Source of the DNA: Uliginosibacterium gangwonense DSM 18521
GTDB lineage: Bacteria; Pseudomonadota; Gammaproteobacteria; Burkholderiales; Rhodocyclaceae
DNA: 64,000 nucleotides
Direction of reading: 5' to 3'
NCBI RefSeq assembly: GCF_000373965.1
Contig: NZ_KB892846.1
Span: 1-64,000 of the forward strand
Part shown: piece after piece, positions 1-8,976 of the stretch
Layout: every line of letters begins with the position of its first letter
Numbering within the stretch: position 1 is the stretch's first letter
Notes under the pieces: generated by a model
The model's input: the letters and a program-made list of their open reading frames with translations, nothing else
What the model was told of the DNA's origin: nothing
Databases searched by the model: none
Position numbers and translations under genes: made by a program

Positions 1-225
1 CCCTTTGCCAAGGCCGTTGAAGAACTTCTGGGCGCCAAGGTTCAAATCGCCAAACGCAACCAGTTGCATACCTTTGCTGTCCTACCCCAGCGCTGGGTGG
101 TTGAGCGGTCATTTGCCTGGATCGAAAAATGTAGGCGTTTGTGGAAGAACTGCGAGCGCAAACTCAACACAAGCTTGCAGTTCATACATCTTGCATTCCT
201 GGCGCTTTTGCTCAAAAGATCGTGA
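1..225 (+). CDS. IS5-family transposase, C-terminal part (cut by window start)
   Basis: The frame is open from the first base and stops at 223-225, giving 74 residues of the C-terminal end of an IS5-family (IS427/IS1031-like) DDE transposase. The stretch RWVVERSFAWIEKCRRLWKN is the typical block around the last catalytic glutamate (the E of VVER). The protein would cut and join the ends of its insertion sequence. The N-terminal DD part lies outside the window, so it cannot be said whether the copy is intact. A 12-base motif just after the stop (223-234) probably belongs to the element's right end. Family assignment is firm; subgroup is inferred. Confidence 0.85.
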   Translation, partial: PFAKAVEELLGAKVQIAKRNQLHTFAVLPQRWVVERSFAWIEKCRRLWKNCERKLNTSLQFIHLAFLALLLKRS

Positions 226-325
226 ACAGGTTCTCAACATCTAGACAAGATAAATAGCCCGGATATTGACAATATAAAATACCCAGAGTATTATTCAGTC
301 TTCGCAATCACAACACGGGGGCGCC

Positions 326-646
326 ATGAGTACTGTTATTGATGCCGGGCTGAACGCCATTCTGGGCAACCTAAACGCCGCGCGTCTGGAGCTGGCACGC
401 TACGAGGCCACCCAGGCGCAACGCGATGCAGACAGAATCCTGGCCCGGCGTCAGAAGTGGCATCAACATGACCTTCTAGGAAGCGATCAAGGCATCTTCT
501 TCGAGGCGGTTACCGAAACACTTGCAGCCAATCAGGCAGAATTTTACGTCTTGATGCTGATAGACCCCGCCCAATTCGGTGTGCGGCTGGCATCAATGGT
601 CTCGGATTATGCAGATGACGTAGCACGGCACCAACTCGGCCTGTAG
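326..646 (+). CDS. Hypothetical protein, 106 aa
   Basis: I do not recognise this protein. It is a small, probably helical, soluble protein with an Ala/Arg/Gln-rich first half (residues 15-50, possibly amphipathic helix) and no signal peptide or membrane segment. The ATG is preceded by a purine run with GGGGGCGCC, a modest ribosome binding site. It stands alone between the transposase end and a small membrane protein gene. A GC-rich hairpin (666-672 with 684-690) follows the stop but has no T-tract. Codon use matches the G+C-rich neighbours, so it is probably a real gene. Confidence 0.55.
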   Translation: MSTVIDAGLNAILGNLNAARLELARYEATQAQRDADRILARRQKWHQHDLLGSDQGIFFEAVTETLAANQAEFYVLMLIDPAQFGVRLASMVSDYADDVARHQLGL

Positions 647-786
647 CCCACGAATACTACGCCTTGCCGGGCGGGCAGAAAAAGCCCGGCACCAATTCAG
701 TTCCCGCATGATTCGGGGCTAGCAAACATTCCGCAAATGTTCAAGCTGGCATATAGTAGTGCATAGCCCATTTGTTCGAACACGCC

Positions 787-1062
787 ATGCTGAAATTAAA
801 AGAAAACAAGCGCCTGTGGAGAGTCCTGGCAATTTTATATTTTGCATCCTTCGCATACAGGCAGGGCATTCTGGGTACAGCTTTCATCCTCCTGATTCTA
901 GCTGGTGGCGCAATCATGGTGCCGACGGCAAATCGCCTGGAAAAAATATTCAAACCCAAAATTGGCAATTTTTCAGGTGTCGCCGCCATCATGCTCACGG
1001 TTGCCCCCGCCGCCTTTGTTGGAGGCTACCTTGGCATCAAGCTGATTCGCGCCTTCTCTTAG
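787..1062 (+). CDS. Small membrane protein, 91 aa
   Basis: No family is recognised. From the ATG at 787 the protein has a basic N-terminus (LKLKENKRLWR), then two or three hydrophobic segments: about residues 10-40 (with a short break at AYRQG) and about 65-88 (VAAIMLTVAPAAFVGGYLGI). It would sit in the inner membrane. The frame also opens at a TTG at 772, giving 96 residues; neither start has a clear ribosome binding site, and the ATG is preferred for its codon. A convergent gene ends about 100 bases downstream. Confidence 0.5.
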   Translation: MLKLKENKRLWRVLAILYFASFAYRQGILGTAFILLILAGGAIMVPTANRLEKIFKPKIGNFSGVAAIMLTVAPAAFVGGYLGIKLIRAFS

Positions 1063-1162
1063 CCCCTATCCATGCTCTGAGATTATGACGGCCCACATTG
1101 AGTTTGACGAACTCACTCCGCCATCCTTCGCATACGGCTGCATCAGCTTGTTCAGGAGCCCA

Positions 1163-2125
1163 TCAAGGCTCCACCCGTTTGATGAATGGAGCCAGTTCCT
1201 CGGCAAAATCAGGGGTATTCAGGTTTTGTAACGTAACGAAAAAGCTGCCAGTATCCACGCTATATTGGATGGGCATGCGCCCCAGTGCAGCCTGATAGGC
1301 GGTCATTACTCCCTGATAACCCATCTGGATTGGGCGTTGCACCATTACGCCGTAAAGTATCTCGTCGTGCATCGCGTCAACAAATAGCCTGTTGATATCC
1401 ACGCCGATCAGTTTCGTTTTCCCAGCGGCATCCATCTGACGCAGCACATAGATCGTCGCCAGCGTAGTCGATTCATTCGGGGTAAATATGCCATCTGGCA
1501 ATACCTTGAAAGCAGGCAGGATTCCCTGTATGTTGGCTCGGGCCTCCCCCACCCCACTGCCCACCCACGCCTCCTGAACAATTGAAAGCCCCGCAGCAGT
1601 TGCTCCAGCCACAAATCCACGCTCACGCTCGTCGGTAGAGGGAACACCGCGTTTCATGTGGAATACGGCCACAGTACCATGACCATGTAACGCCAATGCC
1701 ATATAGTGAGCAGCCATTTCGCCCATATGGTAATTATTGGTGGCAATCACCGCCAGGGCATCATGGTTACCAAAATCACGATCAATGTAGACTGTCGGGA
1801 TGTCCTTGGCCGCCAAATGTGCCACTTCCTGCCTGCGTTCAGACACATTGGGTGCCAACACCAAGGCTTTGCAGCGCATTTTTTCGACCACGCTGATCAG
1901 ATCTTTTTGTACATAGGGCGAGTTCTCGTCGTTGGGCCCGCGAAAATAGATATCCAGCCCCAGTTCGGTACCCGCCAAACGAGCGCCGCGCTCAACCTCC
2001 CCCCAAAAGGCATAGCCTCCGCCGGCCGAGATCACTCCAACGCAATCCCTGGCCGCCACCGCACCTGAACACATCGCAGCGCAGGCGAACACGACCGCCA
2101 TCGCCCTGCCACGGATGCCACACAT
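1163..2125 (-). CDS. Periplasmic sugar-type substrate-binding protein
   Basis: A 320-residue protein of the periplasmic binding protein family 4 type (ribose/LacI-like fold). It has a Sec signal peptide ending around AVAARDC, then the N-terminal lobe starting VGVISAGGGYAFWGEVERGA. Typical elements are the IPTVYIDRDF strand, the DERERGF helix and the late LIGVDINRLFVDAM segment. Such proteins bind a sugar or related ligand for an ABC importer or signal it to a membrane sensor. No permease or ATPase gene is adjacent, so a sensory partner or a distant transporter is possible. The start at 2125 is chosen because a strong AGGAGGGG lies just upstream; a GTG at 2140 is the alternative. It diverges from the GH28 gene, so a pectin-derived ligand is conceivable but unproven. 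Confidence 0.75.
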   Translation of the reverse strand: MCGIRGRAMAVVFACAAMCSGAVAARDCVGVISAGGGYAFWGEVERGARLAGTELGLDIYFRGPNDENSPYVQKDLISVVEKMRCKALVLAPNVSERRQEVAHLAAKDIPTVYIDRDFGNHDALAVIATNNYHMGEMAAHYMALALHGHGTVAVFHMKRGVPSTDERERGFVAGATAAGLSIVQEAWVGSGVGEARANIQGILPAFKVLPDGIFTPNESTTLATIYVLRQMDAAGKTKLIGVDINRLFVDAMHDEILYGVMVQRPIQMGYQGVMTAYQAALGRMPIQYSVDTGSFFVTLQNLNTPDFAEELAPFIKRVEP

Positions 2126-2382
2126 AACCCCTCCTGCCACTCACGGCTATCATGACAAGAATATGATTGCCCAGCCCTGTATGCTGACAAGGCTGCACTA
2201 TCGGGCATGCCCCTCGCCCCTATAAACCAGCTACGCCCCTGCCCTGATACCGTCTCCCAACATTCATACGCTTGACATACAACCAACGATAAACCACCCC
2301 CCGTTGACAGCCATACCATGGCCCCCTAGGATGATGAGCGTCCTCGCAGGCCGCTGCATCACATGACTCACCTGAGGCCGAC

Positions 2383-3765
2383 ATGTCCGCAACATCCTTA
2401 TCAGATACCTGCAAGTCCTCGTTTGCTACCCTGAACGTCTCCACCGAAGGGCCGCAATTGCCCGAGTTAGCATTCCCGCCTCGCGTGCTTGAGATCACCG
2501 AGTATGGGGCCGATGGCAGCCGTTTACAGATCGCACTCAACACAGAAGCCATCCAGCAGACAATTGACGCTTGCGCCGCAGCAGGCGGTGGCACCGTATG
2601 GGTTCCCGCTGGCAACTTTCTCACCGCCCCGCTGACGCTTCGTAGCAACATCTGCCTGCATCTGGAAAAGGGGGCCACGCTGGTCGCTTCCAGCACAGAG
2701 GCGCAATTCCGCTCTACCGAAGCGAATAGGCATATTGCGGCAGAAAATGGCTGGCTGCCCTTCCTCTCGATTGCAGATGCGCAAAATGTTGCCATCACGG
2801 GTGAGGGCACCATTGATGGCCAGGGTGCCGTGTGGTGGGAGCGCTGGCGTGAACACATCCGTGCCACCGGAAAGAAGGGCGGCACCGACCGCCCGCGTCT
2901 GATCTACATTGTCCGCTCAAAAGACGTGCTGATCGAAGGGCTCACCCTTACCCATTCGCCCAGCTTCAACATTGTGATGCGCCATGCTGAAAACATAGAG
3001 GTAAGGCACACACACATTGTTTCGCCCTTCCATGCGCCCAATACAGATGCTATCGACCCGATCGACAGCCGCAATATCCGCATTACCCATAATGTTATCG
3101 ACTGTAATGACGATCACATTGCCATCAAGGCAGAGCAGGCTGACCCACGCTTCCCGCAAGGCGTAGTCAGCAACATCTACATTGCCCATAATACCCTGCT
3201 GCAAGGGCGAGGCATCTCAATCGGCGGGGAGACCTCGGGCGGCGTGAATAATGTACTGGTCGCGCACAACCACTTTGAAGGCTCAATGTACGGGCTTCGC
3301 ATCAAAAGCTCCCGTGGCAAGGGTGGGCAGGTGCGTAACATTCGGTATGTTGATACCACGATGGTCGACGTAGCCGTCCCGCTGGTGCTCTCCGGCTACT
3401 ATGAAGCGGCTCCCATTGCCAGATCTGAAGTGGACGCCATTCTTGCCAAAGGCGGCTTCATGGTGGGTGAGCAACTTTATCCGCCAGACACCGACCCCGC
3501 CCAGATCTATGACATCAACAAGACCCCGGATTTTGCACAGATCGTGATTGATGGCCTCACCGCCACCGGGAAAATCAACGCTGCGGGCTATATCGTTGGG
3601 GTACCCGAAGCCCCATTGCGCGATTTGCACTTTCACAATGTACACATTGAAGCCTGCCACGGCCTTGTGGTGCGCAATGCAAAGATCCATGCCAACCGGT
3701 TGCAGATCAAGGCAACCCTCGGCCCGGCCTGGACGCTGGAGAAAGATGGTGTCATCAACCCATAA
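2383..3765 (+). CDS. Glycoside hydrolase family 28 (polygalacturonase-like)
   Basis: A 460-residue right-handed beta-helix protein of family GH28, which hydrolyses galacturonic-acid linkages in pectin. The catalytic pattern is visible: NTD at 220-222, the DD pair at 243-244 (21 residues later, as in the family) and RIKS at 306-309. The N-terminal EYGADG and GGGTVWVPAG motifs are typical of exo-acting bacterial members. Two oddities stand out. The third motif, usually GHG, reads GRG at 275-277, so the conserved histidine is arginine. There is also no signal peptide, so the enzyme should be cytoplasmic, perhaps acting on imported oligogalacturonides or a related substrate. The end overlaps the next gene by 20 bases. 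Confidence 0.85.
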   Translation: MSATSLSDTCKSSFATLNVSTEGPQLPELAFPPRVLEITEYGADGSRLQIALNTEAIQQTIDACAAAGGGTVWVPAGNFLTAPLTLRSNICLHLEKGATLVASSTEAQFRSTEANRHIAAENGWLPFLSIADAQNVAITGEGTIDGQGAVWWERWREHIRATGKKGGTDRPRLIYIVRSKDVLIEGLTLTHSPSFNIVMRHAENIEVRHTHIVSPFHAPNTDAIDPIDSRNIRITHNVIDCNDDHIAIKAEQADPRFPQGVVSNIYIAHNTLLQGRGISIGGETSGGVNNVLVAHNHFEGSMYGLRIKSSRGKGGQVRNIRYVDTTMVDVAVPLVLSGYYEAAPIARSEVDAILAKGGFMVGEQLYPPDTDPAQIYDINKTPDFAQIVIDGLTATGKINAAGYIVGVPEAPLRDLHFHNVHIEACHGLVVRNAKIHANRLQIKATLGPAWTLEKDGVINP

Positions 3766-4393
3766 CCGCCTCCTCCCCCTTCTGCGCCGCAGTACCAACA
3801 CCGCGTTGGAAGCACTGCGTCGCGCAATTCATGCAGGCGAAGCCCCAGCGCTGGCTGTGGCCGAATTGCAGACGGCACTTGCCTACCTCACGCGGCATGA
3901 TACATCACGCCAGCATGCTGCCTCATTATGGCTGCTGGCCTGCCAATGCACAGGCCAAGTTGCCCTGCAAACACTGGCGCGCACGCTATTAGGCACAGCC
4001 GATCCGGCAGACATTGCTTCGCACTACCATCAAGGCCTGCAGCACCCACTGACGTATCTTTTGCACACCTTGCCTGAGGCAGAGTCAGCCCATCTCATTG
4101 AGCATTATCGCAATCACCCTGCCCCGGTGTTGCGCATGGCAGTCGCGGAATACCTGATGGCCCGGCAGAATGCTGAAGCGGGCCTGCTGCTTATGGTCGA
4201 CATTGCAGCCCATTGCGGTTACGACCACGCCACATTCGATGCCATTGCCATTTGGCTCGGCGAATCCGGCACCCCCGCGTTGCGACACCACCTGCTCGCC
4301 CAAGCCGACGCAGCCCATGCACGGGACGACACGCCCCGCGCCCAGCATCTGAAATGGGCGGCTGAACAAATCCCGGTACAAAGGCAATCCTGA
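3746..4393 (+). CDS. Hypothetical helical protein overlapping the GH28 gene
   Basis: A 215-residue protein I do not recognise. It is rich in Ala, Leu and His and looks like a stack of helices (HEAT- or sel1-like, unproven), with no signal peptide. The ATG lies inside the last codons of the GH28 gene and is preceded by GGAGAAAG, so the two genes are very likely translationally coupled and cotranscribed. This suggests a helper or regulatory role for the pectinase, or shared control only. The frame is open further upstream within the GH28 gene, but that part is a shadow of it. Confidence 0.6.
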   Translation: MVSSTHNRLLPLLRRSTNTALEALRRAIHAGEAPALAVAELQTALAYLTRHDTSRQHAASLWLLACQCTGQVALQTLARTLLGTADPADIASHYHQGLQHPLTYLLHTLPEAESAHLIEHYRNHPAPVLRMAVAEYLMARQNAEAGLLLMVDIAAHCGYDHATFDAIAIWLGESGTPALRHHLLAQADAAHARDDTPRAQHLKWAAEQIPVQRQS

Positions 4394-4662
4394 TACGCGG
4401 CACAAGCACAACCCAGACGTCCTCGAACCTCCCAGTAAGGTTATGAACAGGTTCTTACAGATGAGGACAGCTACATCCCCCTGCCACGCATACCGGAAAA
4501 ACAGATCTTCGCAATCCTTTACAAGAACACACATCATGCAGGAAGGGCTCCTAAATTCCCTCATCCACGCAGGGCTTAATTCAGTCTTAACCAGCCCTTA
4601 CCCGCACTCTCCTATACTATGCAGCGCCAAACATGGCTGGCATAGCCCTGGAAAGGAACTGC

Positions 4663-5481
4663 ATGCACCACACTATTCAAACGTCATTCCCCCGCCCTGC
4701 ACTCAAGCTTCACGTCGCAGCGCTACTCCTGAGCGCAGCCTGCGCAGCCCACGCCCAACAGGCCCCCGAAGACGCCACATGGACGCTTTCACTCGGCGCG
4801 GGCGTGGCGGACATCCCTCGCTACGAAGGCAGCGATGAACACAAAGTACGCGCCATTCCACTGATACGCGGCAGCTACCGCAGCAGCATCGGCAAATTCA
4901 GCCTCGGCAGCGAAAACGGCGCCCCTGGGCTGGCGTGGTCGATCATCGATACGCCACAACTTGAAGCGGGCCTGAGCCTGGGCATGGATCGTGGCCGCAA
5001 GGAAAGCGACAGCAGCCATCTGCAAGGCCTGGGCAACGTCAATCGCAGCCCCGAGGCAGGCATCTTCGGCGTCTACAAAATTGGCGCAGCCAGCCTGCGT
5101 CTGTCGGCCCGCACAGCCCTCAACGACAACGGCCATGGTGGCTCCCTCATCAACGCCGGGGCGGGCTACCGCTGGCAGCTTGCCGATCACCTGGGTCTGA
5201 GCACCAACGCAGGTTTCACCTGGGCCAGCACCGATTACATGCAAAGCTATTTTGGCGTGAGCGCCAGCCAATCTGCCCAATCCGGGCTTGCCCGGTATGA
5301 TGCAAAATCCGGCATCAAAGATATCAATGCAGGTCTCGGCTTGGACTACATGCTCAACCTCCACTGGATGCTCGTTGGCGGCTACCGCTTCGCCCGCCTC
5401 CAGGGCGACGCAGCAGACAGCCCCATCGTGCAACGACGCAACCAACACAGCGTCTTCGCAGGCGCCAGCTACCGCTGGTAA
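4663..5481 (+). CDS. MipA/OmpV family outer membrane protein
   Basis: A 272-residue outer membrane beta-barrel of the MipA/OmpV family. The Sec signal peptide ends near AAHAQQ. Family landmarks are GAGVADIPRYEGSDEHKVRAI at the mature N-terminus, alternating hydrophobic strands, and a final strand ending in aromatic residues (SYRW), the usual barrel-assembly signal. Members are scaffolds for the murein transglycosylase MltA or act as small outer membrane pores; the exact role here is unknown. The start at 4663 follows AAAGGAA; an ATG at 4633 is less likely. A TATACT box at about 4612-4617 could be the -10 element. Confidence 0.8.
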   Translation: MHHTIQTSFPRPALKLHVAALLLSAACAAHAQQAPEDATWTLSLGAGVADIPRYEGSDEHKVRAIPLIRGSYRSSIGKFSLGSENGAPGLAWSIIDTPQLEAGLSLGMDRGRKESDSSHLQGLGNVNRSPEAGIFGVYKIGAASLRLSARTALNDNGHGGSLINAGAGYRWQLADHLGLSTNAGFTWASTDYMQSYFGVSASQSAQSGLARYDAKSGIKDINAGLGLDYMLNLHWMLVGGYRFARLQGDAADSPIVQRRNQHSVFAGASYRW

Positions 5482-5705
5482 GCCCCTAGCCCAGCCGATC
5501 TCTTCAGGTCGGCTGGTGCTGTATTGACGAACGTCACATCCCAGTCGTGCCCACCTGGGCAAAGCGACTGCCGATAAATTCGGCACGCCTGATATTACAG
5601 TTTTTTGCATATAATCCAGGTTTGCAGCGCCGCACCCTGAGACTGAATCACATCCCCAGCGCGACGCATCCTCATGCCCCCTCTTCAAATCGTCAGGAAC
5701 ATTCA

Positions 5706-6395
5706 ATGATCTCACATCCCAGAAAGGCGCTTTCCTTCGCATTTTCCGTCATTGCAGCCCTTGTGCTCAGTGCCTGCGGTGGTGGGAGCGGCAGTTCGAT
5801 CTCGCTGGACTCCGGTACAACAACACTGGCCTCATGCATGACGGCCACAACCGGCAAGAGCTTCACCTATACATCCACTGATGCCAGCGGCAACTCCACC
5901 TCCTACACCCACTTGGTCGCCACGGGCACTTACAACGGTAATACGGTCACGGCTGAAACGGACACCCCCGCATCCGGCACCTACTTCACCACGTACACGA
6001 GCTACACCAGTAGCGCGTTCACTCAACTGGCCTACACCAATTCAACCGGCACCATCAGCAACGTCTATTCCAACCGGATTGTTGATCTGAGCAAAGCATC
6101 AGGGGCTTCCCAGACCTTTACTTGGACTTCGACTTCCACCCTCGACAGTAGCTCCTTTTCAGCAGCCACCACCTTGAAGTTTGATGGTGTGGAAGCCGTC
6201 ACGCTGGCAGGCGCCAGCTATAATGCCTGCAAGGTTTCCACCTCAGGAACGTATTCGGATGGCGGTACCTTCTCCAACGTCGCATGGTACTTGCCTGGCT
6301 ATGGTGCAGCAGTGCCAGTCAAAGGCAACTACACTACCACGCGTAGCGGCACAGTCTATACCGCCAGCGTCCTGGTAACGGCCTTCAATAACTGA
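5706..6395 (+). CDS. Hypothetical lipoprotein, 229 aa
   Basis: An exported lipoprotein with the lipobox LSAC at about residues 22-25 (LVLSACGGGSG) followed by a Gly/Ser linker. The mature part is very rich in Thr and Ser, with short beta-strand-like repeats and no recognised domain. It is likely anchored in the outer membrane facing the periplasm or surface. AGGAAC lies six bases before the ATG. It is followed by a 12-bp perfect hairpin (6406-6439) that probably ends the transcript. Function unknown. Confidence 0.65.
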   Translation: MISHPRKALSFAFSVIAALVLSACGGGSGSSISLDSGTTTLASCMTATTGKSFTYTSTDASGNSTSYTHLVATGTYNGNTVTAETDTPASGTYFTTYTSYTSSAFTQLAYTNSTGTISNVYSNRIVDLSKASGASQTFTWTSTSTLDSSSFSAATTLKFDGVEAVTLAGASYNACKVSTSGTYSDGGTFSNVAWYLPGYGAAVPVKGNYTTTRSGTVYTASVLVTAFNN

Positions 6396-6405
6396 TCCGT
6401 ATCGG

Positions 6406-6439
6406 CGTTGCGGAAAGAACCTAACCCCTTTCCGCAACG
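6406..6439 (+). terminator. Perfect 12-bp hairpin after lipoprotein gene
   Basis: Arms 6406-6417 and 6428-6439 pair perfectly around a 10-base loop, 10 bases after the lipoprotein stop codon. There is no long T-tract, so it may be a weak intrinsic terminator or an mRNA-stabilising 3' hairpin. Confidence 0.5.
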
Positions 6440-6592
6440 ACTTATCGCCCGAACAAATAGTTTCTTACATATCCCTCCGGCCATTTACACATCTAAGCCC
6501 GATAGAAGCTGACGCCGGGCGCATTTTCGATTAGGGTAGCCGCAATGCCTGCCCCCGCGACTGCATCTACAGCTCTTGGAGATCATCGAACC

Positions 6593-7180
6593 ATGTTCCG
6601 CTCCGCCTTTGCCCTGCTTGCGCTGATGTGCCTGATTCAAAGCGCCCAGGCACTTGAGGCCTGCCCTGCGCCAGACCTCAATAACCAAAGCTCCAGTCAG
6701 ATTGCTGCTGCGCTCAAAGCCCTGAAGCCGCAAGAGCTGAAAACACCACCCGAGCTGGAATGCCAAGGGGGTTTCAACGTGAATGCCGTTGCGGCCAAAT
6801 CCCGCCAACTGTGCATGTTTGAAGGCAAGTTTCCTCTCACAACTGCGGGGCTGCTGAGCATTGCTGAACATGACGAGGCAACAACACTAGTCTATGCACA
6901 GAAATACTCTGCCAAACAACACACACAGATTGCCCAGACCCTGGCAAAGAAATATCCACGTATTTCCGCCGAGCAATATCCGGGGAAGATTGATGCAGAC
7001 TTGCCTGTGCAAGCCACCGATTATTTCAGTGCTGATGGTATCTACATCACTCTGCTACGCCCAGACAAAAAAATGTCTCCTGCAACAGAAGGATACCTTT
7101 CTGTCATCATTTATGAAAAATCAGCCCACGTAGGCATGCTTGCCCGGGTTGACAAGGAATGTACCGCCACGACCCCATAA
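6593..7180 (+). CDS. Hypothetical exported protein, 195 aa
   Basis: A secreted protein with a clear Sec signal peptide (FRSAFALLALMCLIQSAQA, cleavage near residue 20). The mature part has four or more cysteines (EACPAPD, ELECQGG, RQLCMFEG, DKECTAT) that could form disulphides in the periplasm. I do not recognise the family. An upstream ATG at 6545 would add 16 residues ahead of the signal and is unlikely. The gene converges on the NhaD-type antiporter gene, with a short hairpin between them. Confidence 0.6.
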   Translation: MFRSAFALLALMCLIQSAQALEACPAPDLNNQSSSQIAAALKALKPQELKTPPELECQGGFNVNAVAAKSRQLCMFEGKFPLTTAGLLSIAEHDEATTLVYAQKYSAKQHTQIAQTLAKKYPRISAEQYPGKIDADLPVQATDYFSADGIYITLLRPDKKMSPATEGYLSVIIYEKSAHVGMLARVDKECTATTP

Positions 7181-7182
7181 CC

Positions 7183-7205
7183 CCCAGCAGACATCACACG
7201 CTGGG
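7183..7205. terminator. Short hairpin between convergent genes
   Basis: CCCAGC at 7183-7188 pairs with GCTGGG at 7200-7205 in the 33-base gap between two convergent stops. It is flanked by AA and TT runs, so it may serve both directions. The stem is short. Confidence 0.35.
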
Positions 7206-7213
7206 TTAAGATT

Positions 7214-8497
7214 TCAATGCAGCAGGCGATACTGCACAAGGTGGGCAGCAGCCCCTGCCAGATAGCCCAGCAAAGCCACCCAGCCTATTTTTTTGACATA
7301 CCAGAGGAAGTTGATTTTCTCGATACCCATTGCTGCCACGCCAGCGGCTGAACCTATGATGAGTATCGAACCACCTGTTCCCGCGCAATAGGCGAGAAAC
7401 TCCCACAGGAAATGGTCCGTGGGATACTGGGCGAGGCTATACATCCCCATCGCGGCGGCAACCAAAGGCACGTTGTCGACAACAGCACTGACCAAACCGA
7501 TGAGCATGACGATTACATCCTGACGCCCTACTGCGTGGTCCAGCCATGCTGCCAAATCCGATAGTACATGGGTATGTTCCAAGGTGGCCACCGAGAGCAG
7601 AATGCCGGTGAAAAACACCAGCGAACTCATGTCGATCCGCGCCAGCGCATGCGTCAGGCTCAATGGCTGGCGCGATACGACATCCTTGTTACGATGGAGC
7701 AGATCACCTGCTAGCCATAACAGGCCCAGACCAAACAATATCCCCATGAATGGCGGTAGATGCGTCAGCATCTTGAAGGCTGGCACCGCCAGCAGCACCC
7801 CCACGCCCAATATGAAGATGAGATTGCGCTCCCAGGCATCAACCTGTGGGCCAACCTCACCTTCAGAAGACACTGCCCAATTCAGCTTTCGCCCACGCAT
7901 GCCCCAGGCTAGTATCGACACAGGCACAAGCATGCATACCAGAGCCGGGAGCAACACAGCCTGCACCACCGCCAGAGCACTGATCTGGCCGCCAATCCAA
8001 AGCATGGTCGTGGTGACATCCCCCATGGGCGACCACGCGCCACCCGCATTGGCGGCAATGACAATGACACCGGCAAACACCAGCCTATCCCCCTGCCGGG
8101 CCAGCAACTTGCGCATCAAAGACACCATGACAATCGCTGTCGTCAGATTATCCAGAATAGCGCTCAATACAAAGCTGATCCCACCTACCCACCACATCAG
8201 GCGTGCCAGCGTGGAGGTGCGGATACGTGTAGTCACAACGCCAAAGCCATCATGCGCATCAATCAGCTCAACAATCGTCATCGCCCCCATCAGGAAAAAA
8301 ACGATCTGCGCTGCGCCCACCAGGCTCCCATTCAACTGCTCGGCTACACGCTGGGGATCTCCGGCGAAAACAGCATAAATCGTCCACAACACGCCTGCGC
8401 CAATCAAGGCTGAAGCGGATTTATCAACGCGTAGCGGATGCTCCAAAGCGATGGCCACGTAGGCCATGACGAAGACAACAACCAATCCGATCAGCAT
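7214..8497 (-). CDS. nhaD: NhaD-type Na+/H+ antiporter
   Basis: A 427-residue inner membrane protein with about 12 hydrophobic segments, of the NhaD branch of the ion-transporter superfamily. It would exchange Na+ (or Li+) for H+ and keep cytoplasmic sodium and pH in range. Family motifs visible are the LDNLTTAIVMVSLMRKLL block, GGAWSPMGDVTTTMLWI, and the mirrored second-half motif VVDNVPLVAAAMGM with GTGGSILIIGSAAGV. The start at 8497 is set by GGGAGGTG upstream; an open extension to 8662 shows no membrane-protein character and is rejected. Single gene; no regulator adjacent. Confidence 0.88.
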   Translation of the reverse strand: MLIGLVVVFVMAYVAIALEHPLRVDKSASALIGAGVLWTIYAVFAGDPQRVAEQLNGSLVGAAQIVFFLMGAMTIVELIDAHDGFGVVTTRIRTSTLARLMWWVGGISFVLSAILDNLTTAIVMVSLMRKLLARQGDRLVFAGVIVIAANAGGAWSPMGDVTTTMLWIGGQISALAVVQAVLLPALVCMLVPVSILAWGMRGRKLNWAVSSEGEVGPQVDAWERNLIFILGVGVLLAVPAFKMLTHLPPFMGILFGLGLLWLAGDLLHRNKDVVSRQPLSLTHALARIDMSSLVFFTGILLSVATLEHTHVLSDLAAWLDHAVGRQDVIVMLIGLVSAVVDNVPLVAAAMGMYSLAQYPTDHFLWEFLAYCAGTGGSILIIGSAAGVAAMGIEKINFLWYVKKIGWVALLGYLAGAAAHLVQYRLLH

Positions 8498-8938
8498 AAA
8501 AACACCTCCCGGTGAAGGGATTTGCCTAAGCAGATTCCGTGAAAGGAAGAAAAGAGTGACGCATGGTGCCATATCAGGCACCCGCAAAGAACAGGCACTA
8601 GCGCATTCATGGGAGTTCCAACGCGCGGCGGCCCGACCAGCGCAAAACCTGCCTGACACCAAAAGTTCGGCGCAGACACCCCTTGAAAAAAGAAAAAATC
8701 TATTGAGCTATCCTACCCGAACAGATATCCGCTTGCCAAGCCTTGGGAATGTATCCCATGGCAAATCCTAGGGTGAAGTTAAAACTCCCCACCCAGGAGT
8801 GATCAGGCATCACCTTTGCCGCCATCCGCCTTATGAGCAGCCCGACATGCAAAATGAGCAAACCGGTCTGCCTTGATGCTGCGATCCACAAACCGATCAA
8901 GCAGCAGCCGACCCTGGCTGCTTCGAGCAAATCAATCG
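8498..8938. other. Intergenic region without a recognised gene
   Basis: The 480-base gap between the antiporter start and the end of the next minus-strand gene. Apart from the terminator hairpin at its far end (8939-8965), I see only short shadow frames. It should hold the antiporter promoter on the minus strand, but no convincing -35/-10 pair was picked out. Confidence 0.4.
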
Positions 8939-8965
8939 CCCTACAGGTGCAGCACACCTGTAGGG
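8939..8965 (-). terminator. 11-bp hairpin terminator
   Basis: CCCTACAGGTG (8939-8949) pairs perfectly with CACCTGTAGGG (8955-8965) around a 5-base loop, 11 bases past the stop of the minus-strand gene ending at 8977. The downstream side on the minus strand is only moderately T-rich. Confidence 0.65.
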
Positions 8966-8976
8966 TTGCAGCACTT

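Noticed and set aside
4789-5742. 317-codon minus-strand open frame opposite the MipA-like gene
   Set aside because: The plus-strand gene has a signal peptide, beta-barrel pattern and terminal aromatic residues; the minus frame has none of these.
7584-8378. 264-codon plus-strand open frame inside nhaD
   Set aside because: Antisense to the antiporter; its Ser/Thr/Arg-rich product is an artefact of G+C-rich codon structure.
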